Below are positions 1-10,595 of a stretch of DNA of 64,000 nucleotides, piece by piece. This stretch comes from Pseudoips prasinana. Taxonomy: Eukaryota; Arthropoda; Insecta; Lepidoptera; Nolidae. Where the stretch lies: positions 28,851,934 through 28,915,933 of the forward strand of contig OX621252.1 of NCBI GenBank assembly GCA_951640165.1. The letters run 5' to 3'. The position numbers and the translations under genes are program-made. The number at the start of each line of letters is the position of its first letter. Position 1 is the first letter of the stretch. The notes under the pieces are model-generated. The model did no database searches and was not told the origin of the DNA. It saw only the letters and a list, made by a program, of their open reading frames with translations.

Positions 1-124
1 GATCCATGACTCAGAAACACATATTCGTGCTAATCACACAAATATTTGCATTTGCCGGGTTTCGAACCCAGGACCACCAGCTTCGTAGGCAGGAGCACTA
101 CCTACCTAGACTACGGTGACCGTC
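1..124 (-). repeat. SINE-A, 5' part, cut by window edge
   Basis: tRNA-derived SINE on the reverse strand. Its complement contains an A-box-like segment (TAGNCTAGGTAGGTAGTGC) and a B-box-like GGTTCGAAACCC. The same head recurs at six other places in the window. The 3' part lies outside the window. Confidence 0.8.
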
Positions 125-365
125 TAATCCACCAGGCATAACTAGTATATCATAATTAGCTAGGATTCTCTCAGAAATTAGAACAAATACTGGTTAAGTG
201 ATAGTCAGACTTACGCACCGAGAGTTCCGTGTCTTATTTACGACTAGGCGAAAAACTAGTTACTTAGTTGATCAAACTTAAAAAATATGGTTTTTATTAT
301 GTTATTAATACTGTACAAGATAGAAACACCACTATATGTTACTTGTAATATTTAACTAAACATTT

Positions 366-684
366 ATCAACTACTGGCTGTGCCCCGCGGTTTTACCCGC
401 GTAAAATTTTACAAATTATCACAGCTCCTCCCCCGTAGGTGATAGCGTGATAATATGTAGCCTATATGTTGACCCGACCTCTCAGTGATATTCATGCAAA
501 ATTTGGAGCAAATCCATGCAGTACTTTTTGAGTTTAGCCCGGACATACATACAGACAAACAGACAAAAATTCTAACAACTATATTTTTGGGTTCGCTATC
601 GATGGTAGATCACGCCCCAAGTATCCTTTAAAAGAAATATTCAATGTACAGTTTGGACTTTCCTACGATTTTATTTTATGTATA
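366..684 (-). mobile_element. Non-autonomous Helitron, long Lep1-like subtype
   Basis: Read on the reverse strand, the element ends in a CGCGG/CCGCG hairpin with a TTTTAC loop and then GGGGCACAG, as in the other Helitron ends here, but the terminal CTAG has decayed. The body matches the forward copy at 4373-4684 over its whole length. It encodes no protein. Confidence 0.65.
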
Positions 685-1004
685 GATAAACTGGTTGTTT
701 CAGATTAGATGTCCTATCATCTTACCCCTTCTTGATTCTATGTGTTTGAAAATTTGTCGTTCTTCATTTACTCTTTTTAATATCTCTTCATTGATGATCT
801 TTTATGTCCAGGACACTTTCTCCATTACCAGTACCTTTCCAAAGACTTCCAACTATTCCCTGTCTTTTGTCTTTTTGGTATGGAACCGTAAAAGAAAACG
901 TGAAAGTCAGCCTAGTGAAAAAGCACCTTGCAGGACATTTAGAAGTGCAAGAAGGGTGAGAAAAGATAAAGGAGAAAGAGAGAGAAGAGAAATAGCATCC
1001 AAGC
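685..1004. other. No gene seen
   Basis: A 104-codon open frame at 695-1009 has low-complexity, basic C-terminal content and no recognisable motif. Nothing else was found here. Confidence 0.5.
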
Positions 1005-1835
1005 TATAATAGAAATGACTAGTTACCTAATTAGCTAGCTTAAGTTTATGTCAAAGAGATTTTGAATGTTTATCGTAGTATTAATTAACTTCCAGTGTGT
1101 ATTAAATATGTATACCAAACATTATTTCGCATAATTTAACATTTTGATAACCTAGACTAAAGGTTGAGAGGCTGCGGTTGCAAAGCGAACATCTAGCCCC
1201 AAAAACGTGAAATCATAAATTTAATCATCCAACGGAATTTGAGCCAACATCCTCTACAAATCCGGGGTACCGTTTGTAGTGTAACTAAAAATAAAATAAA
1301 AAAGGTTTTTACTCACGTAGAATTTAAGGTTAAAAGCGCTTGTAAATAGTCAGATCATGTTTGTAGTAATAGAGTTGTATATATTATTATTTCTAGTAAC
1401 ATAGATATTTAGGTACACATTGTATTGATTGTATGGAAACATTTATAAAATTTATTTTATAATAGCAATGATATTTAGCTAGCTCGTATCAAGTTATTGT
1501 CAAGAGATTATGTTTAAGTTTAATTATCTGTTTTAAGGCTAATATTTTACTACATATTTTCGATGGTTCTGTCTATATTAAGGTATTATTATTATGACGG
1601 ACCTTGTGTTAATAACGACGGTCGCGCTTTAATGTTACCACCGGATCCAATGTGGTTACTATGATCTAAAATCTACTAAAACGCTAAACTGACTTCGCTA
1701 ATCTAAGATTCTCACTCTGTCGCGTGAATATCACTTTCGATGCGACACAGCTCCCCAAGAGATGTCACACGATCGTTAATGGCACTGCAACAAGTCTGTA
1801 TCTGCGTTCCTTAGGAAAGGTCCAAATCTTTTTTA
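1005..1835 (+). repeat. Direct duplication, unit 1
   Basis: Sequence starting at AATGACTAGTTACCTAATTA recurs as unit 2 at 2098-2500. Shared landmarks, in order, are the GCTTAAGTTTATGTC block, the CATCCTCTACAAAT block, GTGGTTACTATGATC and GATGTCACACGATCG. Unit 1 carries two segments that unit 2 lacks, 1284-1650 and about 1673-1735. A SINE-A copy lies between the units. Confidence 0.8.
1288..1563 (-). repeat. Dispersed repeat R1 (likely LINE 3' end)
   Basis: This block closely matches 26962-27230, and more weakly 61778-61935. The left end is A-rich in all three copies and is followed by a TTTTTATTCACGTAG-like segment. The layout would fit a reverse-strand 3' untranslated end with an AATAAA signal, but no coding part is attached, so the class is uncertain. 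Confidence 0.6.
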
Positions 1836-1851
1836 ATTATAATATTAATAA

Positions 1852-2095
1852 TATCTCGGGACAATGTCACACAGATCATCCTAGCCCCAAACTAAGCAAA
1901 ACTTGTACTATGGGTACCAAGCGACGATATACATACTCATATAGATAGATAAATACTTATATACATAGAAAACATCCATGACTCAGAAACAAATATTCGT
2001 GCTCATCACACAAATATTTACACTTATCGAGATTCGAACCCAGGACCACCAGCTTCGTAGGCAGGAGCTCTACCAACTAGGCTACGGTGACCGTC
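1852..2095 (-). repeat. SINE-A, near full length
   Basis: Left end (3' of the SINE) is ATTAATAATATCTCGGGACA. The body has the GATA-rich segment. The right end carries the tRNA-like head with complement boxes TAGCCTAGTTGGTAGAGC and GGTTCGAATC. Confidence 0.85.
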
Positions 2096-2097
2096 AT

Positions 2098-2500
2098 AAG
2101 AAATGACTAGTTACTTAGCTAGCTTAAGTTTATGTCAAAGAGATTTTGAATGTTTATCGTAGTATTAATTAACTTCCAGTGTGAATTAAATATACCAAAC
2201 ATTATTTCACATAATGTAATCTTTTGATAACCTAGACTAAAGGTTGAGAGGCTTTTTTAGTTTGTTTCGTAATGCGAAGCGTAAATTTAGCCCCAAAAAC
2301 GTGAAATCAGAAATTTAATCATCCAACGGAATTCGAACCAACATCCTCTACAAATGCGGGGTATCGTTTGTAGTGTGGTTACTATGATCTAAAATCTAGA
2401 CACAGCTCTCCGTAGAGATGTCACACGATCGGTAATGGCACTGCAACAAGTCTGTAACTGCATTCCATAAGAATAGTCAAAATCTTCGTTCATTGATATT
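2098..2500 (+). repeat. Direct duplication, unit 2
   Basis: This is the second copy of 1005-1835, without the R1-containing segment and a second stretch of about 60 bp. Its junction at 2378-2380 fuses the two blocks that are 370 bp apart in unit 1, so unit 2 may be the state before R1 arrived. Confidence 0.8.
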
Positions 2501-2566
2501 AGTTCATTTAGGTAAAGTTTATTATTTTTTTAATACCACGCCCATATTGTCTATGTATATTAATCA

Positions 2567-2758
2567 CTAGCTGAGCCCCGCAGTCTTACCCGCGTTAAAT
2601 TTTATAAATTATAGCCTATGTCTTGTGTGTTAATCCAGGGTGTCTGCTTACTCCAAACCAAATTTTATAAAAATCACTCCAGTCATTTAGACGCGAAGAA
2701 GTAACAAACATACACACTCACACACCCACAAACTTTAGCTTTTATAATATTAGTGTGA
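2567..2758 (-). mobile_element. Non-autonomous Helitron (Lep1-like)
   Basis: Read on the reverse strand it begins TCACACTAATATTATAAAAG and ends in the imperfect hairpin CGCGGGTAAGACTGCG, then GGGCTCAGCTAG. It sits between A and T, as Helitrons do. Length is 192 bp and it is non-coding. Confidence 0.85.
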
Positions 2759-2979
2759 TTGTGCCGGAACACCGTACTAACATGCAATTCATAGAGACCA
2801 AGCACTTGAAACGATTGTACAAAAAAACATAATTAGGATTTAAAATATTATATTCAAGGCTTTCTTAGCTTTGTTTAAATGGATAAAGGTAGCTCTTGAG
2901 ACCCGGCACATGAGCCACACCGCCTCAACTCATGTGGTAAGTATTCTGCATATAGACTTCAATAGGTATGCGCTCACTA

Positions 2980-3109
2980 TATCACCTTCATAGCGTCATC
3001 AGCATTTGCTCATGGACGCCAATTGAACGGAGGATTTAGTAATTTTTAAGCTTCATCTGTTGCACGCCGATCACGATCGCGATGACCGGCAAATTATGTG
3101 GTGCCCCCC
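2980..3109 (+). repeat. MITE-2 fragment (right part)
   Basis: Shares CTCATGGANGCCNATTGAACG, GCCGATCACGATC and the terminal run of C with the complete copy at 56709-56876. The left inverted repeat is not recognisable. Confidence 0.55.
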
Positions 3110-3429
3110 AGATCCCCCCTCCACTCGTAAGTTGTCCACACGTAGACTATGAGTAGATCAATCGATGACAACTCGCAGCAAGTTAACTGCGCATTTCCAA
3201 CGCACGAGCCTCGAGTGGACCGTGCGTTGCCCACGAGTAGTTGACATGAGAACAATGCGTTGAAAATGTATGGCTCCGTACAATTCTAGCCTTTATTATT
3301 CGAAAACTTTCTTTCGTAAAATGCGACAAAATAAACCATATGGGCAAGGCTAATACCAATCGCTGACGTCTGTATATAGGGTGACTCTAATATTCGGCGT
3401 CCACCCGTGGAACACATGTCGATAACGAG

Positions 3430-3703
3430 ATAATAATAATATAATAATAATAATAATGTTCAGGGACAATGTCACACAGATCATCCTAGCCCCAAACTAA
3501 GCAAAGCTTGTACTATGGGTACCAGGCGACGATATACATACTTATATAGATAGATAAATACTTATATACATAGAAAACATCCATGACTCAGAAACAAATT
3601 ATATTGGTGCTCATCACACAAATATTTGCACTTACCGGGATTCGAACCCAGGACCACCAGCTTCGTAGGCAGGAGCACTACCAACTAGGCTACGGTGACC
3701 GTC
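3430..3703 (-). repeat. SINE-A with (ATA)n tail
   Basis: A near full-length reverse-strand copy. The 3' tail is an ATA/ATT microsatellite at 3430-3457, followed by GGGACAATGTCACACAGATC. The tRNA-like head ends at 3703. Confidence 0.85.
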
Positions 3704-3865
3704 GATGACCGCCTAACGGTAATTTTTAAGTTAACCTTTACAGTTACCCTAAGAGGTTTTCACCGGACAGTTAACAACCGGACTGGTCGGTTGCTTAAAA
3801 CTCATGTTGGTGATAACCTAGCTCCTTGCGTAATTCCCTATGTGGTTTAAGTTCAGGCTGTAAAA

Positions 3866-4045
3866 GTCCACTGCTTGACAAAAGCCTCCCCAAAAAATCA
3901 TCTTCGGGGGATATGTCATAACGCCTGATAGACGAATCGCAGTAAGGTGATCGTAGTACTCAGAAGGAAGCTGCTGCCCGTCCTCTGGTAGATATTCCCT
4001 GGGATCGACTTCTACGCCCCCTACGGTATGAGATGGGGTGTCACC
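3866..4045 (-). repeat. RTE-tailed SINE
   Basis: The left end, GTCCACTGCTTGACAAAAG, is the reverse complement of the 3' end of the RTE elements in this window. The body (CTGCCCGTCCTCTGGTAGAT, ATGAGATGGGGTG) has no similarity to RTE and recurs at 22309, 36083, 42633 and 46326. Confidence 0.6.
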
Positions 4046-4117
4046 ACACAGCAGTCATGTCATCCATTAGGATATAATATTGTCTGTTTCATAAATTATA
4101 TATAATATATATAAAAA

Positions 4118-4372
4118 TCAATGCCACTTTTCGTTGTAATGTTATAACTCAACAACGCCTTTACCGATTTGGCTAATTTTGGTCTGGAATTATTCGTGAA
4201 AGTCCAGGGAAGGTTTGTACGTAGAGAAAATTTAAAGAAGTCTTGCAAAAGTGTAAAATCGTATTTTTTACTAGCAATTTAAAATAATTTTTTTTGTGTG
4301 AATAAATGAACTTAATAATCATTTTTTTATTACTATGCCTTATACGTAGCGAAGCACGTACCGGGCCGCTAG
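4118..4372 (+). mobile_element. Non-autonomous Helitron, second subtype
   Basis: Begins TCAATGCCACTTTTCG after an A-rich stretch and ends ACGTACCGGGCCGCTAG followed by T. The terminal CTAG and the A/T insertion context fit a Helitron. The hairpin is weaker than in the Lep1-like copies. Confidence 0.5.
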
Positions 4373-4684
4373 TATATAATAAAATCATAGGAAAGTCAAA
4401 ACTGTACATTGAATATTTTTTAAATGGATACTTGGGGCGTGATCTACAATCGATATCGAAGCCAAAAGTATAGTTTTTAGAATTTTTGTCTTATTATCTG
4501 TTTGTCTGTATGTATGTCCGGGCTAAACTCAAAAAGTACTGCATGGATTTACTTCACTTTTTGCATGAATTACTAAGAGGTCGGGTCAACATATAGGCTA
4601 CATATTATCACGCTATCACCTACGGGGGAAGAGCTGTGATAATTTATAAAGTTTAACGCGGGTAAAACCGCGGGGCACAGCTAA
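4373..4684 (+). mobile_element. Non-autonomous Helitron, long Lep1-like subtype
   Basis: Ends with the hairpin CGCGGGTAAAACCGCG and then GGGCACAGCTAA, a CTRR-type terminus. It is a forward-strand partner of 366-684 and abuts the end of the preceding Helitron with no spacer. Confidence 0.7.
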
Positions 4685-5064
4685 TACTAAATATAAGATG
4701 TTGTATTTGTATTGCAAAACAACCTTGTGAACTTTGAAATAGCAGGGGACCTTATAAAATACATGGAATTATTCAAACTGCAGTTACCTGATTCAAACTG
4801 CGATTTGGTTTTATAATCTTGAGTTTGACTTATGGAGTAGGAGTGTAAGATAGTGTATTACAGTGTAGCTGTAATAGATCTAGCATTTGAAACAAGCTCT
4901 GAGCTCCGCATAAATATTTCATTACAAAATTGGTACCTGAAAGTGCAGCTCTAGATTTCCATACAACAGGCGTTAGATAAAATATTTATAGAAAATGTAA
5001 GGCGGATACTTTTACATCGAAGTGATCCGTGGCATTTTGTGGTATATTGTTAAAAATATACTTA

Positions 5065-5348
5065 TTAAGAGACGTAGGGCACAGCGTTCTTTCGCTCGAA
5101 GAGCAGCCCGACTGGGGAAATACCTCCACCTTACAGAAGACATTCCTTAATAATAACAACTGTGTGTGTGAATAAGGTCGCCAGAGCTCATCGGGGTGAG
5201 GGGAAGGGTCAGCACTTGTTTGCTGACTCTCAAAGGCCGGCAACGCACCCGCGACTCCTCTGGTGTTGCGAGTGTCCATGGGCGGCGGTGATCACTTACC
5301 ATCAGGTGACCCACTTGCACGTTTGTCGACATCTGACATAAAAAAAGT
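5065..5348 (+). repeat. LINE 3' tail family (tail-T)
   Basis: Carries GGCGGCGGTGATCACTTACC, then GTTTGTCGACATCTGACATA and a short A tail. The same block recurs at 16638 (-), 22555 (-), 37025 (+) and 41730 (+). The poly-A end and lack of an ORF suggest a severely 5'-truncated non-LTR element. Open frames here are incidental. Confidence 0.65.
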
Positions 5349-5465
5349 CATAGTACATCCAGCCATAAGACATAAGCAGACATATTTATGCACACAAATA
5401 TCTGTACTGGGTCGGAATCGAACCCATGACCTCCGGCGTGAAAGGCTCGCAAAAAACATGAAATC
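5349..5465 (-). repeat. SINE-B fragment
   Basis: Reverse-strand head with complement GGTCATGGGTTCGATTCC (B box) and the ACATATTTATGCACACAAAT segment seen in SINE-B at 21746-22008. Confidence 0.6.
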
Positions 5466-5520
5466 ACTCACGCATTACCCACCCTTCCACCTCCCTAACG
5501 ATCTTTAGTGACCTTAGCCA

Positions 5521-5875
5521 GGATCATAATGTCCTCCTCCCGGCCAAATTTCGGCCACGGCGGCCATTCTCAATGGAGATTAGCCATTTGCGCAGGACAT
5601 AGTATAGTGCACAAGACGTGTGTGTGCAAACACAGGCGCACTTTCAATTCCAACACTCTCATGACCGATGGGACGACTAGCCACACGACCTGAATGAGGT
5701 CAGGTACAGGACCGACGGCTTCACGTGCTATCCGAGGCACGGGGGTGGAATACCGCCAACTCCCAGACGTCGGTCTAATACTGACAAATTTTCATAACAT
5801 AAAAATACCAAAATCTCTTTATGATCCGACCCGGGATTTGAACCCCGTACCTCATTATCTGCGATTGAACACGCT
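5521..5875 (-). repeat. SINE-D, 5' end lost at RTE junction
   Basis: Reverse-strand copy of a SINE of about 350 bp with a tRNA-like head (complement GGGTTCAAATCCCGGGTC). The family's 5' end, present at 9730 and 24446, is missing because the RTE copy starts immediately after GAACACGCT at 5875/5876. Confidence 0.75.
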
Positions 5876-7330
5876 ATCAAACAACTCAAGAACAACAAGG
5901 CGCCTGGTGATGATGGAATTACAGCAGAGCTTCTGAAGGCGGGTGGTACACCAATCCTACGGGCCCTTCAGAAGTTATTTAACTCCGTCATACTAGATGG
6001 TCAAACGCCACAAGCATGGCACAGAAGTGTGGTGGTGCTCTTCTTCAAAAAGGGCGACAAAACTCTATTGAAGAATTATAGACCCATCACACTGCTGAGC
6101 CATGTTTACAAGTTGTTTTCGAGGGTCGTTACGAACCGTCTCGCGCGCAGGTTTGACGACTTCCAGCCTCCCGAACAAGCCGGTTTCCGAAAAGGCTTTA
6201 GCAGCATAGACCACATACATACGCTGCGGCAAGTTATACAGAAGACCGAAGAGTATAACAAGCCACTGTGCTTAGCGTTTGTGGACTATGGGAAAGCCTT
6301 TGATTCTATCGAAACATGGGCCGTGCTGAGGTCTCTCATAAGGTGCCAAATTGACTACCGGTATATCGAGGTGATAAAGTGTTTGTATGAAAACGCCACT
6401 ATGTCAGTGCGACTCCAGGACCAGATCTCGAAACCTATCCACTTGCAGCGAGGCGTGAGACAGGGAGATGTTATATCTCCGAAACTGTTCACTGCTGCAT
6501 TGGAAGACGTCTTCAAGCTTCTGCACTGGAAAGGCTTTGGCATCAATGTCAATGGCGAGTACATCACTCACCTTCGATTTGCCGATGATATCGTAGTCAT
6601 GGCTGAGACCATGGAAGACCTCGGTACAATGCTCGATGACCTCAGCAGAGTCTCTCAACAAGTGGGTCTGAAAATGAACATGGATAAGACGAAAATCATG
6701 TCAAACGTCCATGTTGCACCCACTCAATTGAAAGTTGGTGACTCTGCACTCGAAGTTGTAGAGAACTATATTTACCTAGGACAGACCATCCAACTAGGTA
6801 GGTCCAACTTCGAGAAGGAGGTCAATCGTAGAATCCAACTCGGATGGGCAGCGTTCGGGAAGCTACGTAACATCTTCTCGTCCAAAATACCGCAGTGTCT
6901 CAAGTCGAAAGTCTTCGACCAGTGTGTGTTGCCAGTGATGACATACGGAACAGAGACGTGGTCGCTCACTATGGGCCTTATTAGAAGGCGTAAGGCTCGG
7001 AGTTTCCCTGCGGGATCGCATCAGAAATGTCGAAATCCGCAGGCGAACCAAAGTCACCGACATAGCCCGAAGAATTGCCATGCTGAAGTCGCAGTGGGCA
7101 GGGCACATAGCTCGTAGAGCCGACGGCCGTTGGGGCAGAAAGGTTCTCGAGTGGCGACCACGAACCGGAAGACGCAGCGTGGGCAGGCCCCCTATAAGAT
7201 GGACCGATGATCTTTTGCGGGTCGCTGGAAACTGCTGGATGCGAATAGCACAAGACCGGCAATTGTGGAGATCTTTGGGGGAGGCCTTTGTCCAGCAGTG
7301 GACGTCTTTCGGTTGATATGATGATGATGA
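5876..7330 (+). pseudogene. 5'-truncated RTE-clade LINE, reverse transcriptase
   Basis: This encodes the reverse transcriptase and C-terminal part of an RTE-type non-LTR retrotransposon, which would copy its RNA at a nicked target. It is open in one frame from 5876 through 6029 to 7117. Visible motifs are KNNKAPGDDG at the start, FFKKGD, NYRPITLLSH, QAGFRKGF, AFVDYGKAFDS (catalytic Asp), LQRGVRQGDVISP and FADDIVV (catalytic Asp pair). The endonuclease is absent, so the copy is 5' truncated, as LINEs often are. A deletion near 6990 shifts the frame. The C-terminal part, with GHIARRADGRWGRKVLEW, continues in another frame at 7080-7316. The 3' end is a (TGA)n tail at about 7317-7333. Dead copy; closely similar to 33522-35960 on the other strand. 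Confidence 0.92.
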
Positions 7331-7337
7331 TGAACAT

Positions 7338-7685
7338 GCTACTGCTACTGATAGACCAATTGTAGGGCTGCCCTAAAGGGACTTGTTCTAAAACTAAAGA
7401 GTACGTAAGTTTTTTAGTTTTTATTTTTCAAAATGACAACGCCCACACTAGGCATCTAAAGCATCTACTCCCTGTGTCGCGGGGTACTTTACAAACATAT
7501 AATGGCATTATATGTTTCTAGGAACAGGTTTATTATCAACAATGAAATGTATTTTTAATAGAATATCTTGCTATATATAAAAGGCACATACATGAATTAT
7601 GACAATGGGGCCGCGGTTGTACTCTTTAGTTTTAGAATAAGTCCCTTTAAGGCAGCCTTACAATTGGTCTATCAGAAGCAGTAGC
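7338..7685. repeat. Fold-back inverted repeat
   Basis: Arms of about 67 bp at 7338-7404 and 7619-7685 are inverted copies with only a few mismatches (landmarks GATAGACCAATTGTA and CTAAAGAGTAC). Between the arms lie part of a SINE-C and a unique AT-rich stretch. The right arm ends exactly where the second half of the SINE-C resumes. Confidence 0.8.
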
Positions 7686-7770
7686 GTGTACACAAATTAC
7701 GTCCAGACTCAGAACAACTATTAATGGGTCACACAAATAGTTGTCCGGCGCGGGACTCGAACAAGCAACA
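7433..7770 (-). repeat. SINE-C split in two
   Basis: The 3' part is at 7433-7506 (GACAACGCCCACACTAGGC, then CCTGTGTCGCGGGGTAC). The 5' part resumes at 7686 (CACAAATTACGTCCAGAC to about 7770). The break is filled by 7507-7685, which includes the right arm of the fold-back. Confidence 0.65.
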
Positions 7771-7884
7771 CGAATGGATAACAGCGATTCCCTTTCGTCA
7801 TAGTGATATAAGAGATTTGATCCTACGATTGATCAAGTTGGGACGCCTTTCAGGCACGGCCAGCAGCAGTGGTCGACGGCGACG

Positions 7885-8072
7885 TCTTGTTTGCATGGTG
7901 CCATGAGCTTGCTTGCATGCAGCATTCAAGTAGGCATACATCATGCAAGCAGGCATGCAGCATACAAACAAGCATGTAGCAAGCATGCAGAAGTATGGCA
8001 CAACGAAGCTTCCAGCGTAAAAACAAGAATGCAACATGCAAGCAGACATGCAACATGCAGCAAGCTTTGTTG
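7885..8072. repeat. Cryptic GCATGCA-rich low-complexity repeat
   Basis: Dense recurrence of GCATGCAGCA, CATGCAAGCA and CAAGCATG without a fixed period. Frames on both strands stay open through the repeat, so the frames at 7798-8187 (-) and 7891-8073 (+) are probably by-products. Confidence 0.7.
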
Positions 8073-8191
8073 ATGTCATGGTTCCGATGCTGCGGGGTTT
8101 TTGGGCCTTAAATAACACTCTTGGAGGCTGACAGTGCTGCGTGTAGTCGTTTTTGCAGCGATCCGTTTCTGTCACTAAACTCATCACTTTT

Positions 8192-8272
8192 ATGATCCGA
8201 TGAGACGACTAGTGACAAGACCGGAGAGAAGCCAGGTAGAGGACCGACGGCTTCTCAAAAACTTCGTTCCTT
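8192..8272 (-). repeat. SINE-D fragment
   Basis: ATGATCCGATGAGACGACTA, then GACCGGAGAGAAGCCAGGTA and GGACCGACGGCTTCTC match the middle of SINE-D at 5660-5725. Confidence 0.6.
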
Positions 8273-8565
8273 ATAAACTGTAGACGAATAAATAGCTTTT
8301 TATTTCAAACCAATATAAACACAAAACTCTCAACGCCTTATAGCAATTACCAATTAACATTCTTCAAAACAAAACGCGGTACCTGCCAAAAAATAATCGC
8401 TCCCAAAAACAATTTAATTGCATAAACCCGGTTGGAAGGCATTAGCGAAAATAAAATAAACACAGCCGTCGCCCTCTGGCGGCCGGAAATGAAAAAGCAC
8501 TCGACGTTTTGAGAGGCGCGGTGTAAGGCAAAAGTACTGCACTAACAAACTGCTTTGTTCGCGTC

Positions 8566-8607
8566 AGTACATTCTCTGAGACTCGTAAGGATTGGGAGAT
8601 GGTAAGT
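8566..8607 (+). promoter_or_regulatory. Possible first exon with ATG and splice donor
   Basis: An arthropod-type initiator TCAGT (8564-8568) is followed by a short non-repetitive stretch and then GGGAGATG directly joined to GTAAGTGACTG, a strong 5' splice-site consensus at 8602. A first exon with only the start codon is common in some housekeeping genes. No second exon was identified, so this is a weak candidate. Confidence 0.2.
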
Positions 8608-9384
8608 GACTGCGAGAATAAGATATATTAAATTTCATTAATAAGAACTAATAAATACCTTTTTAGAATTTCTCCCTTTTTGATATTACGAATTATGTGG
8701 GGACCTCGCTTACTAGCGACTACAAATGAAAGCAGTTTTTTTTTATTAAAGTTAAGGTCCAGTTTTATTTGATTACCTGCATTAATTTGCGCTTATTTAA
8801 TAACCTTTTTGGCTGATAGGGTTGCTTGTGCGCATCATATTTAATTTAGTCTAGGTATGTAAAAAAATAGAAGGTATGTTTCATATTTGTCTGCTTATGT
8901 TTTATTTTTAAATTTTGGCTAATCCTCAGCTAGACTTCAGTAGTTAGAGAAACTGAGTAGATTTTGAATCTGATTTATACGAATGTATAGTATTAGGTAA
9001 TTAATACAACTTAGCCTATAAGTACATATCTTTAACAAGGTGGAGAGATGCAGCTCATGGAATAATTGAATTGTCATATTAAATTTCATAACAGCAGTTA
9101 CACTGGCCACATTTGTTGATCCTTCTTACAGAAATGTCTTAGAGTAACAATTAGTTATGTGCTCTTTAAAATTATTGATGTTATTTATTTGTGTAGCTTA
9201 CCAAAATACTAAGTTTTATTACATGTTTAGCTCTAAAAATATAATATTGCAATACCCAATTGGGGGCACCGTTGAAACCATTTTGACATCAATGTACTGA
9301 CAGAGTTAATGCAATAAATGTCTTGGTCTTTATCTAAATGAGCTCTAGTCAAGCACAACCCATAGTTAAACCTATTAATGCCCA
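8608..9384. other. No gene or repeat recognised
   Basis: AT-rich sequence with no long open frame and no match to the repeats seen elsewhere in the window. It would be intronic if the candidate exon before it is real. Confidence 0.5.
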
Positions 9385-9730
9385 TCTATCCCAATTTTGG
9401 CCAAGGCATGGAGTCTCTATAGAGATTTGCCATCTGTGCGAGACATATTATAGTGTACAAGTGTGTGCGCAAACACAGGAGCACTTTCCACCACCAGTCT
9501 CATGATCCAATGGGACGCCTAGCGACACGACCGGAAAGGGGTCAGGTACAGGACCAACGGGTTTACGTGCTCTCCGAGGCATGGGGGTTTAAAACCGCCA
9601 ATTCCCTGACTTCGGGCTGATGCTGAGAAATTTTTCTTTTTACAAAAAAATCTCAATATCATTTTTGGCCAGGATTTGAACCCAGGACCTCGTTCTCTGC
9701 GGGTGAACACGCTACAGCTAGACCAACGAG
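9385..9730 (-). repeat. SINE-D, near full length
   Basis: The complement starts CCTCGTTGGTCTAGCTGTAG (A-box region) and has GGTCCTGGGTTCAAATCC (B box). The 3' part includes GTGCTCCTGTGTTTGCG. It is a tRNA-derived SINE rather than a tRNA gene because the acceptor stem does not close. Confidence 0.8.
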
Positions 9731-10026
9731 GAAGTTAAAACTATTAAGATGCAACTGAAGTAACAATACATGAATAATGTAGAAAGATTACAAGAAAATG
9801 TCAGTTACTGTGTTCTAGGTGTTAGTAACAGAACAGAGGCAAAAATTACTCGTCGATAGGAGTAAACGACCGGCGTACCGTCGCGGTGCGGCTAGCTAAG
9901 ACATGTTCGATAAATGTTTTCCAATTTGTTACTGAAAATCGGTAAACTGCAGTTACAATTTTATATTGTATGCATTTTAAAGAATTGTTACATCTACACC
10001 TTCTAATAGTACTAGGCTATCCTCAC

Positions 10027-10120
10027 GTACAGACGTCAGCACATCCAGCTACACCAATCTGTCAAATTTCTTTTATAAATTTTGACAGATTGGGGTAGCT
10101 GGATGTGCTGGCGTCTGTAC
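10027..10120. mobile_element. MITE-1, compact hairpin copy
   Basis: Inverted repeats start GTACAGACGTCAGCACATCC and mirror to GGATGTGCTGGCGTCTGTAC, about 40 bp each, around a loop of about 15 bp. Other copies (23681, 28437, 41445) keep 140-145 bp, so this one has lost its centre. It encodes no transposase. Confidence 0.85.
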
Positions 10121-10251
10121 ATCGATTGATGCTATTATATTTCATAAATGCTAGTCAACTAGGAATCGGAGTCCAGTTTTCTAGATTACATCAATAAGTA
10201 TGTTTGCCCACCATTTGTATGTTCATTTAAATGTGCTCTTGGCAATTATAA

Positions 10252-10413
10252 AGAACTGCCAACCTGAAGTAGCAGTGGGCAGGACATATAGCTCGTAGAG
10301 CCGACGGCCGCTGGGGCAGAAAGGTTCTCGAGTGGCGACCACGAACCGGAAGACGCAGCGAGGGCAGGCACCCTACAAGGTGGACCGATGATCTTGTGAG
10401 GGTCGCTGGAAAT
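10252..10413 (+). pseudogene. RTE LINE 3' fragment
   Basis: Matches the C-terminal coding end of the RTE at 7080-7235, including the stretch that encodes RADGRWGRKVLEW. It stops before the 3' tail. Confidence 0.85.
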
Positions 10414-10595
10414 ATGATAAATATGCTAGAAATATTGCAGCCTGTTGAAATTAGTTCTACCTAACCAATATTAAATACGTATTAATCAAGCAATTTTTTA
10501 AACTCTTCTTAATAAAAAACCTTTAAAATTTGTTTTTTTTTGTTTATATCTTACGCTGACTAGGTAAAAGATAGTAGTGAAGAGTAAAAAGACTG

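Noticed and set aside
695..1009. Protein-coding gene of 104 aa
   Set aside because: No domain, biased composition, no splice or promoter context; overlaps the start of a duplicated non-coding block.
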